Below are positions 33,657-45,018 of a stretch of DNA of 64,000 nucleotides, piece by piece (within the stretch, counting starts at the first letter, position 1; each line of letters opens with the position of its first letter). The notes under the pieces are model-generated. The model saw only the letters and a list, made by a program, of their open reading frames with translations, did not search any database and was not told the DNA's origin. Both the position numbers and the translations under genes were made by a program. The DNA lies in assembly GCA_965649825.1 (NCBI GenBank), contig OZ287694.1, positions 1,612,001 through 1,676,000 of the forward strand, in the 5' to 3' direction. Source of the DNA: Penicillus capitatus (Eukaryota; Chlorophyta).

Positions 33657-36374
33657 ACAGCAAAGAGCCCACTGCCAATGAGAACAAGATCCCACAAGGC
33701 ATAAAGTGGGGGCATGATGCCAAGATCTGAGTGGCGTTTGCGTGGTACATACAGATTAGCGACTCTGTAAGAGTGGATTCCTTGAATAAGAAGGGCAGCG
33801 CATGATGGTCATACTGCACCCGCCTTAAGAATACAGCTTAGTGTAGACATGTAAAGGGCGGCGATCGAGAGTTGGAGACGAGAAACTTTAGTTGACCACC
33901 TCATGGCTGCCGTTGTTTCCGGCGCCCCGTTGAACGAAGTGGCTCTGTGCACGGATTGATACCTTCAGTTGTTTCCAGTCAGGCGTCGCCCCGGGTGAAG
34001 TATATCGCCAGCCGTCCATCGGAGGTGGATGGCAACCCAGCCAACAGCCTATTCGAACAACCGTGCTTGTCAGTTCCTATGAGAGAGCGATCCGAGTTAC
34101 CTGGGGGGTTGCGAAAGCTTGCAGGGCCCGCTTCTGTCACCTTCCACGACAGGGACACCGACCCGTGCAATGCCACACCCCACACACTCACTGCATTTTC
34201 CCCCTGCAGCGCCAGCTAAGGAGTCGTGTCGGCGCGCACGCGAATAAAAAAGTACACACAAGAAAGAAACAGAAAAGAACGACAGCACACAAAAGCGAAC
34301 AGGAAAGATACACTCAGCTTGCAGGGGGCCGGTCTCAAGCCCAGATGGTACACAAGCAAGCAAAGACACATTCACAGGACTACAGACAATAGAAGGAAAC
34401 AAGATCGAAACACCATCAAAGACGATCAAATGAGGAGGGGCAAAATGTCCAAAAATCACAGGTTGAAATGAAACAGAACATGAAATGAACAATCAAGGAA
34501 GAGGCTATGCTAAACACATTGAGTAAAGAAAACAGAAAGAGCAGGACCTGATCAAAGTGCTAAAAACTATCACCTAATTGGAAAGAATCTAAAAACCCCA
34601 CCCAGGACATAAAGAAAAGACCCTAAACAAGCAGAGACCCTTATAGAAAAGATAAAAATGCGGGTCCTGGGTGGGGTCTCCTTCGCCAGCCGCCTTCAGA
34701 GTACTGGAGACAGATCCGAATGCAGAGCGGCTTGGATCGGGCCCAGCGCTTCCGAATGACGCCACGTCCACGCATACTCCGCTTGGCCCACCGCAGAGCT
34801 GCGTCAGCCAGGTGCCGCCACCAGTGACGGCTGCATCTGCGACGAACACAAGCACATGTTCAGTAAGACGGCGGAGCAGAGGAAGGAATTGAATTACGAG
34901 GATATCCCGGGGACGCCGCTGACCGGATTGTGCCTCGCGAGCCATTCTTGAAAGTGCTTGGCGATACCCGGCGATGGAAAGAACGTAGACGGTTTTGTGG
35001 CCAAAGAGGCGTGTTTTGTTCACGCTGCTCCGGACGGATAGCACAACGGCAAGCGCAGGTCGCGGACCGTAGTGTCACGGGCCCCAGTTCTGGCCGACCC
35101 CTCTGTCAGGGTATCGGACTTCGGCAATGCGAACGCGGTCCACCGTTAAAGCGCATCGGACTTCCATCGCTGCGTTCGCTGTTTTCGGAGGGTTCAGGTT
35201 ACTTCGTCGACCTAGGGACAGTTCCCGAAGACAGATAACCTCACAAGCTGTGCGTGCGTCGGTGCACGAAGGTTGACGTTCCGAGATGAACACCTTCCGT
35301 CGCATGGCTATCTCGTTCGGAGAGTAAGCACCGCGACGAAGCTCTTTGCGTTTGGCGAAGTCGACGGACGGACGGACAGAAAGGACAAATGCTGAAATGC
35401 GCGTTGTGCGGTGCGACGTCGGTTATGTTTGTACGACGGTTAATCCTGTGTTTTGATCAGATCATCTTGACGATGGGGGTATATCGCATACATAGTAAGG
35501 AACGTTCAGGGCATACACTGCCTACCGGTCCTTGCATGTTCAGCACTTTGCAAAATCTGCCGATGATAGCTTTTCGATTGCGTCAAGGCTCCGCAGCATT
35601 GTGAATCTCTGCACCTCGAACATATGAACAAGCAATCGATGCTCTCTGTCAAAGATACACTGACTGAGAATGATTCAGTCTTTCAGTGGAAGGCTGTCCG
35701 TCGATTTCATTGAGGCGTCGATTATGATGTCACATGAGACAGTGCAGGAGCAAATCTGCCATTTGAAGATGCAGTCTCCTCTCAAATCCAGAGTTTTCTT
35801 CGAGAGATGTCCTCGCGTCTGATGGAGTATGCAAGAGAAGTGGATCATCAGTAATCTGTGAATCCTAGAGTACAAAGTGACTAAGAAACCCTAGCCTCCT
35901 GTATCTTGTCGTGTGGACAGAGGATAAGTATATAGCATCAATGTATCCTTCTTCGAAGCACCTGTCAGTCGCTCTTCCCAACAGTAGAAGGACGCAGGCA
36001 CACACAGCATGAACTCCAAGTTATTGATGTTGGAGTCAGTAGACATAAGAAGCAATATTCGGAGACGCAGTCGAGGAGACGTGGAATCCAAAAAGCCAAT
36101 CTTAAGTGTCCCAATGCTTACAGCTCTGGAATGCTCAGCATACCTGCACATCCTTTGTGTGTATCGGAAACTCTCCGTTCCTGACTGGCCATCAGTACGG
36201 TCCTCGATTAGAATGCGAGCTCAGACGGCAGCTTCGCGATCTCATTGCAATCTCTTCTCTCCTAAATGACTAGATCCTTCGTGTTCCTGTCAATTTGTGA
36301 ACCTTGCGATGAATGCTCTTGTTCTCTGCTTGCTTATGGCACATGTAAAATCTGAAGCCATGTAATTGTACAGT
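33657..36374. other. Intergenic with compositional island
   Basis: 34230-34660 is A-rich and T-poor on the plus strand. 34670-35240 is GC-richer and on the minus strand carries a 151-codon frame without recognisable domains (35044-34589). The sharp change from neighbouring DNA could mark a mobile element remnant, but no terminal repeats, transposase or reverse transcriptase were found. 35250-36374 shows nothing. Confidence 0.35.
34595..34677. repeat. Perfect 14-bp inverted repeat
   Basis: Left arm accccacccaggac at 34595-34608, right arm gtcctgggtggggt at 34664-34677, separated by 55 bp. Either an RNA hairpin or terminal repeats of a tiny element. Confidence 0.85.
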
Positions 36375-36475
36375 CATATACATACATCGCGTGGCTATGC
36401 AAGCAGCTTAATCTTGACGCTCATTCGTTCTTCGGCGAGAGCTTGTCGGCTAGGGAATCGAGGAAGACGAACTGT
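36375..36475 (+). promoter_or_regulatory. Conserved 5' block of ch6
   Basis: Contains catcgcgtggctatgcaagc, then agcttaatcttgacgctcat and gcgagagcttgtcgg, matching the ch5 and ch8 upstream blocks. Confidence 0.5.
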
Positions 36476-36484
36476 TACGCACGC

Positions 36485-38852
36485 ATGACTCGTGACGTCG
36501 GAAACACCATCAACAGAACGCCAGCGCTTCCGTCGGAGGCGCGTTCGGCGTATCCAAACGGACGTAAAGGTCGTGCACAAACAGTTTACCGAAAGGACGC
36601 GCTGCCCGGATGCGTCGCACGGATGCGTTGGCTGGACGCGTTTTTTCGACGTGGCGTTTCGATTTTCTTTGTTCCTGCACGCGACAATGATGTCCCACGT
36701 AACGAGGCGTGTCAGCCTCACATCGAGGTTCTCTACTGGACCGAAGAAGAAACGCGACGGTAAACCCAAACGCACGAACGTTTCAACCAACGACGGATCG
36801 TGTTCGCGGCAGTTTGATCATCGATCATGAAGAGAAGCTTATCGACATGGCGAATAGTGCGAATGGCAATCCACTCCTCTGCGACGCCATTGTCCAGAGA
36901 CAGCCTGAGAGTGCGTGGCTGTTGCTTGAGCTTGCCCGGCGACATGACAGATTTGTCATCCTTGAAACCGGTTGTTGCCGAACGCTGGACTGGGCGATGA
37001 GCAGCCGAGCAGAGGTGGTCGCGAAATACGTCCTCGACTGCGTGGCAAAGGAGAAGTTGCCGATGGAGGAGTCCTGCTGCATTCTGACCAACTACCTCTT
37101 CCCTCTCAGCAGAGAGTTTCCCCGTCTAATGAAGAACTACATCAGGAATGACAGCTTCGCATTCGAATACGCCAGATTTTCGGTGCCGCGTTCGCTGATT
37201 GACACGAATGGCAAGCGAGCGATCGCCATGACATCAGATGAGCCGCCGGAGAGATTTAGAGGACTTACCGCAGAAACGGCGAGGGCGTTCTGGGTAGAAC
37301 ACTGCAAAGAGCACTCCGAAGACTTGAAGGAGTCAATCGATTTTCAGATCGAGATGTCCGCCAAGTTCCTTTGCGTCGAAGACCCGACGGCTTCGACAAA
37401 AGGCAATTGCAGAAAAGAACGTCTCTGTGTATGCCTCTACAGACAGGACTTCCCAGTGGAGGTCTTCGAATCTGAGACGCTGAAGAACTTGGTCGATTGG
37501 TGGTTTCATTATCATCGCCGCACTTACTATTTCGTCATCATCCTGGAAGGCGCAGGCACTCTGGCCTTCACGACTTTTTCCCAGCTGTATCGATGTCGAG
37601 ACGAGGTCGGAGCAGAACGCTGGCCGCCATCGATGGGACTGTTGCTCACTTCATGTGTGACGCATGGTTTGAGCACTTTGTACTATCCGACATTTACAAG
37701 GCAAGAAGCCACTCATGACGTCGATCTGCCTGTTAACCTCTCGGATGGATGGATTCAGGTTCTGCATTGTGTCCATGGAGATTGCGCTGGCTGTGCTGCT
37801 GATACTGACTTGTGTGGACGATCATTACTGCAACTACACGGCTTTTCTGACATCTGCCTCGTGCATTCTGCAGTACTCCTCGGTACCTTTCAAACTCACG
37901 CATCCGAGTGCCTCCTAAGTGTGCTCCAGTTAGCCTGTGAGTCAACTGTATTTGAGCGACTGGGGCCGTTCATTTCGATGGTGCATTCAGCATTCGAAGA
38001 CTCTTGGCATCTTCTGCTGCTGGTCGCTGTCATGGTTTTCGGCTACTCGGTTGCATTGATGGCGCTTCTCAACAGCGGATCCATCAAAGATGACGATGGC
38101 AACTTCAGCTCCCTTCCGCGTACAATGGAAACCCTCTTCTACTCGTGTATCGGAAACTTCGAGGTGGACGTAAGTCCTTGTCCACTCTCCATGCTATCTC
38201 CTAAATGCTGTGCCTGTGGTTCTGATGCAGATGTTTCGATCCTCGAGTGATCTTCTTACAGTGTGGGCCGCTCTACTGTTTGCTACTTTCATCTGCATTG
38301 CACCGGTTTTGCTGATCAATCTACTGGTCGCCATCCTGACGGATACGTACGACAGAGTCCGTGCAAAGGAGAAAGCAGAACTGAGAAAACTCCGACTCAA
38401 GATAGTCGCCAAGTGTCAGGCTCCAAATATTCATTTGATCGCACATATCCTGTAGGCTCATCCGTGATTAATCGAAGAAGCTTGGTGACAATGTTTGATG
38501 GTGACGTAGGGAAAAAATGAACGCAGGATATAGAGCTTTTATTCGCGGTTACCTCTCCTTTCGAGGATTGCCAGTCCCAGAGTTCGTTCCTAAACAGCGT
38601 CAGTTCTACTTCCATTATCTGGTGCCGGTTGATGGCAGCGAATTAGAACCGACTGTCGACGAATGGCAGGGGAGACTGGTGGCCATCAAAAGAATCGTCC
38701 AGTCTGAAGCTCGAAAGAACGCGGAAGGATTCAAGGAGCAGTTTGCAGCCTTAGGCGAGATAAAGGGACTGAAAGCGAGAATGAACAGATTGGAGAGAGC
38801 TATGGAGCAGATCCTCCAGAAGCTGGATAGGATGGACCCATCCTCAGCCTGA
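36485..38852 (+). CDS. TRP-like channel ch6 (type II)
   Basis: Type II channel, tandem partner of ch5. ATG 36485 gives MTRDVGNTINRTPALPSEAR. A short exon ends YWTEEETRR before an intron (gtaaac to cgcggcag). The ankyrin-like exon has PLLCDAIVQRQPESAWLLL, TLDWAMSSRAEVVAKYVLD, FAFEYARFSVP and KFLCVED. S1 is YYFVIILEGAGTLAFTTFS. S3 (FCIVSMEIALAVLLILT) lies in another frame at about 37758-37890. S5 follows RLGPFISMVHSAFEDSW, the pore is TLFYSCIGNFEVD, then a 61-bp gtaagt intron (38170-38230), and S6 IAPVLLINLLVAILTDTYD. The last exon (from about 38517) has FYFHYLVPVDGSE, EWQGRLVAIK and a coiled coil ending QKLDRMDPSSA. No frame break was found once introns are removed. Confidence 0.8.
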
Positions 38853-39896
38853 ACAACAATCTGGCACATTCGAATGTGCTTTGTTGATCATGAAGCCTTT
38901 CAAAATCTTTTCTTTAACTGAACAAAGCAAAGGTCGTTAACCCTTGCGTCGGGCATCTCTTCGTGCACATGCGTATCTTGTTGACCCTTCACATCTTCAA
39001 CACGGAGATAGACCTGCGTATGGTCATGGTGACCTTTGATGTTCATGCGTTTTTTGATTGCTGGCGGTACTTGCCGGACAGTCCAATGCTAAAGGATTCG
39101 TTAGTGTTCAATCGGAATGAAACAGATCTGTAAGAAACGGAAACAAAAGCGATCGGCTTCATGAATCACAGATCTTTGCCATTGCGTGCTCGAGGAATCT
39201 GGGACAGCATCAGCGTATTCCGTCTCCGCACTTCCAGTGATGCTGAGGCAACTTACAGATACGTCTGAAGGACACTATAGGGACCGTCATCGCGGTCATG
39301 CCTGTTATCTGTTCTGTCCAGCAAGACACACAGAGTCGTTGCCTGCTACCTTGTAGTGATTGTGCTGTGCACATCTGATGGCCCATCATGTTAACGACAT
39401 CAATCATTTTCAATCGTTCGACGAGTATCCACTCAGGCAAAGCGATCTGACTTGAGATGAGATTTCCCGCTTTGATCAGCAACGGACTTTCTGCATACAC
39501 ATGCGTGCTGGAGGCGACTGTCACCTAAGATCAGTCGACAAACGGCTTTCTGCTGAAAGAGGGACTATTCCTGTCCGCCGCACATCGACAGAAGGTATCG
39601 AATTGCACATTCGAGATTGCGACAGGGTTCACTCATAGACGCATCTTAATGTTATTCGGGAGGTCGAGCGCGATCGTTGCATCCTCAGTTCAAAGAAATG
39701 AAAAAATCTGTCACACCGTTCGAGATCCAGATGAACAGGAACACAGCGAATGAACCAGTTTCAATGGCAATGACTGAACTGAATTGACGTGACAGCCAGA
39801 AAGATTCGCAAAACTTGTCAGAGATTGTAGCCAACTGACATTTTTATTAGTGAGGTAGACATTGGTATTCATTCACTGAGTCGCAGCATTTGGCGG
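38853..39896. other. Intergenic, 3' flank of ch6
   Basis: 39010-39180 is the counterpart of the ch5 3' flank. No gene is supported in the rest. Confidence 0.45.
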
Positions 39897-40780
39897 AGAA
39901 GGATGTGGCGGAGGCTGCTCATGTTTGTCATTGCCATTTGGCGGAAAGAGTTGTTCACTTACCAAAAACAGACGCACTCCCGTCTTGAAACCGCTCTGCG
40001 TGGTCGGCACTCGTCGTGCGTGAGGTGCTGGAGAGAAATCTGTGACGTCGGTGAACCTCCCTGAGTTCTTGGCTGGCCTACGTCGCGGTCACCGTTTCGT
40101 CCGTGCCCAGCGGACGGATGATGACAACGCTGCCGGCTGTCAGATCGCTCTGCAGCAAGACCGTCAAAAACGCGAGCAAAGGCAAGGATCTTTACGCTTA
40201 GCTGGAAGGCGCGTATCTGAGAAAGACGATGTGCCGAGTGCAAGACGAAGAAAGCGCATTCCGCAGTTGCCAGTCTCTCGAGTCCGCAGAGTCCAGTGAA
40301 GCAGACGGTATGCAGCTCGGTATCGGTATTGGCCAGAAGGCTGCCGAGGTACTCGGCATTCCTCTTCGTAAGCACCCAGAGCATACCGAAGAGAAATAAA
40401 GAACCCGTTACGGTGAACTCCGGGCAGTCCTCCGCCGTCTTCCTTGAAGAAAATGGTGATCACTGGGTAGTCAAGTCGTCCGGTGCCTTGTGGAGGGCAG
40501 GTCGAGCGTCGAATGTCTCTGCCACAAGAGCGGATGGTGAGGAGGGAAAAGCGTGGGCAAGCAGGATCAAAGACGCGGTGGGTCATGTACCGCAGAAGCT
40601 CGACGCGTTCGCTCCCTCCACGCGCTCTGCTCAGAGATGGTGATGTGACGCGAAGCGACATGACGCGATCGAGGAGGCATCCATCCATTACATTCTCGAT
40701 GTCTACATTCATCATTACCATCCACTTGTTACTGTTGGCTGTCTTTTCTCGCTGCATCTGCCCCGGCAAGCATGGTAGTT
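39897..40780 (-). CDS. Unresolved multi-exon gene, possible membrane protein
   Basis: I do not recognise the family. Minus-strand evidence: an acceptor-like caccattttcttcaag near 40445 followed by KTAEDCPEFTVTGSLFLFGM and LWVLTKRNAEYLGSLLANTD (a hydrophobic segment then a soluble part), ending AHRLSQIRAFQLS. A 46-bp intron (gtaaagatcc to cttgctgcag) joins this in phase to SDLTAGSVVIIRPLGTDETV. Further 3', three frames are open, and a gtaagt at about 39960 may be a donor. An upstream exon at 40780-40590 probably holds the start. The plus strand also has long frames here, so the strand choice rests on the splice signals. Confidence 0.35.
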
Positions 40781-41607
40781 GATCAGTTTCTCTGAGGCCG
40801 TTGTTCCTTCGAGACTCTTTATCTGTGGCAGCATGTCTCAGAATCCATTACTAGCTTCCTTGCAGCGTTTCCGATTCAGATGACACTGTCATTAATAATC
40901 GGTTGGGTGCGTCGTCGAACAGTCCCATCAACATCAGTGGACGAGGCAGCACAAGAGTTCTAGGAACTGTCTTGTGTTGTCGGCTGAGTTCCTACTGATG
41001 TGGACGGCGCAATGTGACCACTTTGTCTGTCCCTTTATCACTTGAACTCCTCACGGCGTCGCCTTCTGCTGGATGCACATCGACAGGATCCATGCAGGAC
41101 AACACCGAGTCTTCTCGGCAGCATTAAGCACTCACTGCCAACCAGGTCTTGTCGCTCACCAGACGGGCATGTCTCCGAGCGCAGATACTGAGGTGTAGAG
41201 ACCGTCCATTCGAATATCCAACCCTTGGGCATCCAAAGAGTCCTCACTGACTCTTTGGTCTGCACGAAGAACAGTTTCCCGAAGACCACTCACTGACACG
41301 TGACAACTGTGATGAGATTCCGTGCGAAGAAGAGTAGATGCCCCCGCAAAACTGGTCACTGTGCGAAGCGAAAGCACAACAAGTGAACGTCGGCAGCTGT
41401 GCTGCGGCAGCACCACGTCGTTTCCACCTCATGTCCATGCAGCAGTATTCGACGATAATGTCATCGGTCGAATTGCTATTTCTGGGGACAACGTACTGTC
41501 GGTATCCATTCACCTCAGAATTGATCGTTTCGCCTTGGCATTGCAACACCGTCAGTGAATCTCAGAAAACGGTGCTGTAATCATGGCCAGCCGTTACGTG
41601 CCTGGCG
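40781..41607. other. Intergenic upstream of ch7
   Basis: No supported gene. It may contain the ch7 promoter. No match to the 5' block of ch5/6/8 was seen. Confidence 0.4.
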
Positions 41608-44018
41608 ATGTCGAAAACGGAGTCAGGGAATCTGCCGAGCGGTCTTCGGACCGACGGAATGCGAACGAACGAACACTGGAAGCAGAGACGACAAGAGACG
41701 CCTCAAGACAAGGTGCCTCGCCGCGTGACCCTGAGATTCAATTCATGTTCTCTCCCTTCAGGTTACGCCGACGGCATCTCCATCGTGACACGCGCCGGCA
41801 TCTACGTTCCCTCCTGGACCGAAGATACAGCGACGGGGTAAGACAAGAGCATCTTGGGAAGACGGACCGCGTGTGTGTTCGTGCAGGTTGATTGCTGAAC
41901 ATGGCACCAAAGTCATTCATGCCGACAACAGCAATGGCGTTCCTCTGCTGTGCGACGCCATCGTCCACCGACAGCTACATAGCGCGGAGCTGTTGATGAG
42001 ATTTGCCAGTGAGCACGGTTTTTTCGTCGACTCCGACCACGGGGAATGTCCGACTCTGGACTGGGCCATAAAAACAAGGTCTGTCGACGTGGCCAAGTTC
42101 GTCTTGGACTGTCTGTCAGAAAAACTTCTGTCGATGGAGGAATCTCTCGCCATCCTGACGAACTACGTGTTCCCTCTGATTGAACAGTTCCCAGAATTGA
42201 TGTCAGATTACCTGGAGAACGACAAGTTCTCATTCGAGTATGGGAGATTCGCGGTCCCATACTCACTGTTCGAGAAGAGTGGCAAGTGTCCAATCGCTAT
42301 GACAACAGACGAGGCCTTGAACGTCTGGACGATACCGGACAGTGCGGAAGCGAAAGACTTCTGGATACGCAACAATGCAAAATGTGCTGCAGAGATCGCC
42401 AAGACCTCAGAATTCCAGGTCGATGCGGTCGCAAAGTTCCACTGCATTGATCTGAACCGTATCCGATCCGGTTCCTCGGCAAACAATAGCAGTCTTCTTG
42501 CAAAGCTGCAGAAATGGTCTTGTTGTCAGAAGCATCCGTTGGGACAGCTGGTGTCATTGAACCTTCCGATTAGTATCTTCAAATCTGAGTCCATTCGATC
42601 CCTTTCTAACTGGGTCTTCTACTCGCTCTACAGTCGATTCCTCTTCCTCCTGATCCTCGACATAGCGACAGCTGTCCTCTTCTCACTCTTTACAGGGATC
42701 CATGGATTGAGACACGCAGAGCTCGATGGATGGGAGGAACGGTTCTCCTTACTCCTAATCATCGCAGCTTTCTTGTTATCCCTGATCACAATGACCATCC
42801 GTTTCTCCAAGATCAAGTGCGCCACACGTCAGTACTGGCCGGTCAAGGATCTGACGTACGTGCGATGCAGATTCCTCAGCGCGGTGGTCACTCTGTTGCT
42901 GGCAATTCACGTCGCCGGTTCTTCAGAACACAACCAGTATTCTGCCTTCCTGACCTCAGTCGAATGCATTCTCTGCTGGATCCTGGTACCCCATCTCCCA
43001 TCCCTCGTGCATTCGTGACTGATACCGCTTTCTGTATGTGCATGTTCGTACAGATCGTCGAGGCTCTTCGTCCCTTCGACAGAATCGGACACTTCGTCTC
43101 GGTGGTCATCTACTCGTTCAGGGCCATCATCCCTTTCTGTGCCCTGCTCGCATCTATCCTCATCGGATTCGCTTTCTCGTTTCGAATCCTCTTCAATGTG
43201 AAGTTCTATGACGATACCAACAGCGATGGCGGAGCAGCAGATGGAAGCGAGCAGCATACGGGGCATGCTAGGAAAAGATGTCGCGGAGACGATGACGACT
43301 ATGGAGACCTCAGCTCATTCTTTCATGTCCTGAAGATCCTCTTCCAGGCAGCCATCGGCAACTTTGACGAGAAGGCGCCACCCCTGTGCCGTCAATTTCC
43401 GATTCACAGGATGGTGTGTATCTAGGCCTTTCGCTCGACGGACACGTTCATTGGAACGTGGAGATCACTCCTGTTCAACGGCTTCATCTTCGCTGGCGGG
43501 ATTGTGATGCTCAGCTTGCTTGTCGCCATCCTGAGTGATACATACAGCAGCGTCCGATTCACTCAAAGGGAGGAGCTGATGAAATGTCGGACAAAGATGG
43601 CAGCGGGCACTCTGTGTACCTTCAAGATCCCTGATGCTCTTCAGGGCATCATCCGGTGAGTGGTCACAGAACGAACTGGCGATAAAGGTTTCATCTAACC
43701 TTTCTGTGTAGGCGACTCTATCGTGGCAAACGCGTCGAGAATAGGCCACAGCACGCATTCAAGTCGACCAAAAGTTGGCTTCGCCGATTTTTTATGGATG
43801 AGCGAGATCGACAGAGTTTCTTTCACTATCTGGTTCCTGTAAGCCAGACAGTTGAACAGGCTCCAGACCAGAAGACCAGAAAGATACTTCAGTTCGAGAG
43901 AATGATGCAGAGAGAGATGCAACAGTGTACCGAGAATTTCAATCGGCAGTTCGAATCGATGCGTGACACGATCACAAGGATCGATGATTACTTGCTGCAG
44001 ATGAAGAAAACGCACTGA
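41608..44018 (+). CDS. TRP-like channel ch7 (type I)
   Basis: Best resolved copy, about 710 residues. Exons: 41608-41837, 41887-42816, 42871-42985, 43054-43374, 43426-43655 and 43712-44018, giving introns of 49, 54, 68, 51 and 56 bp. The ankyrin-like part has PLLCDAIVHRQLHSAELLM and TLDWAIKTRSVDVAKFVLD, then FSFEYGRFAVP and KFHCIDLNR. Pre-S1 IFKSESIRSLSNWVFYSLYS, S1 FLFLLILDIATAVLFSLF, S2 LLIIAAFLLSLITMTI, S3 VVTLLLAIHVAG, S5 CALLASILIGFAFSFRILF. The S5-pore linker holds RCRGDDDDYGDLS, pore ILFQAAIGNFDEK, and S6 GGIVMLSLLVAILSDTYSS. The tail has SFFHYLVPVSQT and a coiled coil. The fourth intron starts GC (gcgcca) where the near-identical ch10 has GT, and unspliced reading stops at 43422-43424, so this copy depends on GC-AG splicing or is damaged. 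Confidence 0.8.
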
Positions 44019-44340
44019 GGAGACAGAACAGATTAAATCGGATCACGGAAGGAACAGTTGAAGATTGCACAGAAGATGACTAATAAAATAACAGAGTACT
44101 TCAATGAAGCAAGCCGTTTGCTGAAAATGAAGACTGATGACATATCGCATACATCTTAGAAGTCTGTTTATGGTAGCCATGTTTTTTCTTTGAACAAATG
44201 GGGGATTCAGGAACGCAGTCCTGTTGTCGAGTTTCATGATTTTTTTTATTCTCAGTGGTTTGCGATTTTTCTTTTGTATGTTATCTCTCTTTCGATGTCG
44301 AAGTAAAGTATGAAACGTTTTTTATGTTGATGCTTAGTAA
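41608..44340 (+). repeat. Left arm of large inverted duplication (with 62040-64000)
   Basis: ch7 and its 3' flank match the reverse complement of ch10 and its flank. The start of exon 4 (from 43054) is base-for-base identical over the stretch I compared, introns included. The match continues past the stop codon (gatgcgatc versus cggatcacg followed by gaaggaac in both). Confidence 0.85.
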
Positions 44341-45018
44341 TTTTCTGCCGAAGTTTCCACTCTTTCGGCGTTACAGAGTATCGTTGCCAGTCTTCTAGTA
44401 TTCCCTATTTGCCAATCTCGAGAAATCCATGCTCAGCTTCTATCGAGGCATCTGTCTACGAACCTCTTTCTCTACGTGAGCCGTTTTTTAATGAGATCAC
44501 ATGTGTGCTGTCAGGTCGTTCTTTTTTGTGCGACCCCGTAGAGATGCACTTTGCCAGGAAGTCAAATCTAACAGTACACACCTATCGAAACCAGAACCCT
44601 ACTGAAGAGCCGCTACCAAAAGACTGAATTTCGTAAAGTCTCGTTGTTGGATTTACAAAGGCATCATCGAATGTATAAAGAAGTATGGCGAGACCTATCT
44701 GTCTTCTGCTGGAAACACCTGTTATTCTTTTCCGCCCTGTTTCAGAATCCTGACACAGTCCTATCCAAGAACAACAAGTTGCTGGATTCTGTGGATGTTT
44801 CATTCTGGATCATTCTACTGTCAAGTACAGGGCAAGAACATTCCTTCCTCATCAAATCGTAAATGTGTGTGATGTCGTTCTTTCTGTGTATACCATTGAT
44901 TCTCATTGTCCGATTGCCATGGAGAAGCTCATTTCTCATTTGGGCGATGAGAACAGTGCGTGTGTTGAGTGACAGTGAACCATCCCGACATCTGTCTTGT
45001 CGTTGTCATGAAGTGTCA
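44019..45018. other. Intergenic
   Basis: 44019-44340 is duplicated flank of ch7. The rest is AT-richer with no recognisable gene. Confidence 0.4.

Noticed and set aside
34589-35044. 151-codon minus-strand frame in the GC-rich half of the island
   Set aside because: No domain, repeats of small residues typical of translated GC-rich noncoding DNA, and no splice or start context.
40296-40643. Plus-strand 115-codon frame with a plausible protein look (FLEENGDHWVVKSSG)
   Set aside because: It overlaps minus-strand pieces joined by good splice signals in phase; only one strand is likely to be coding here.
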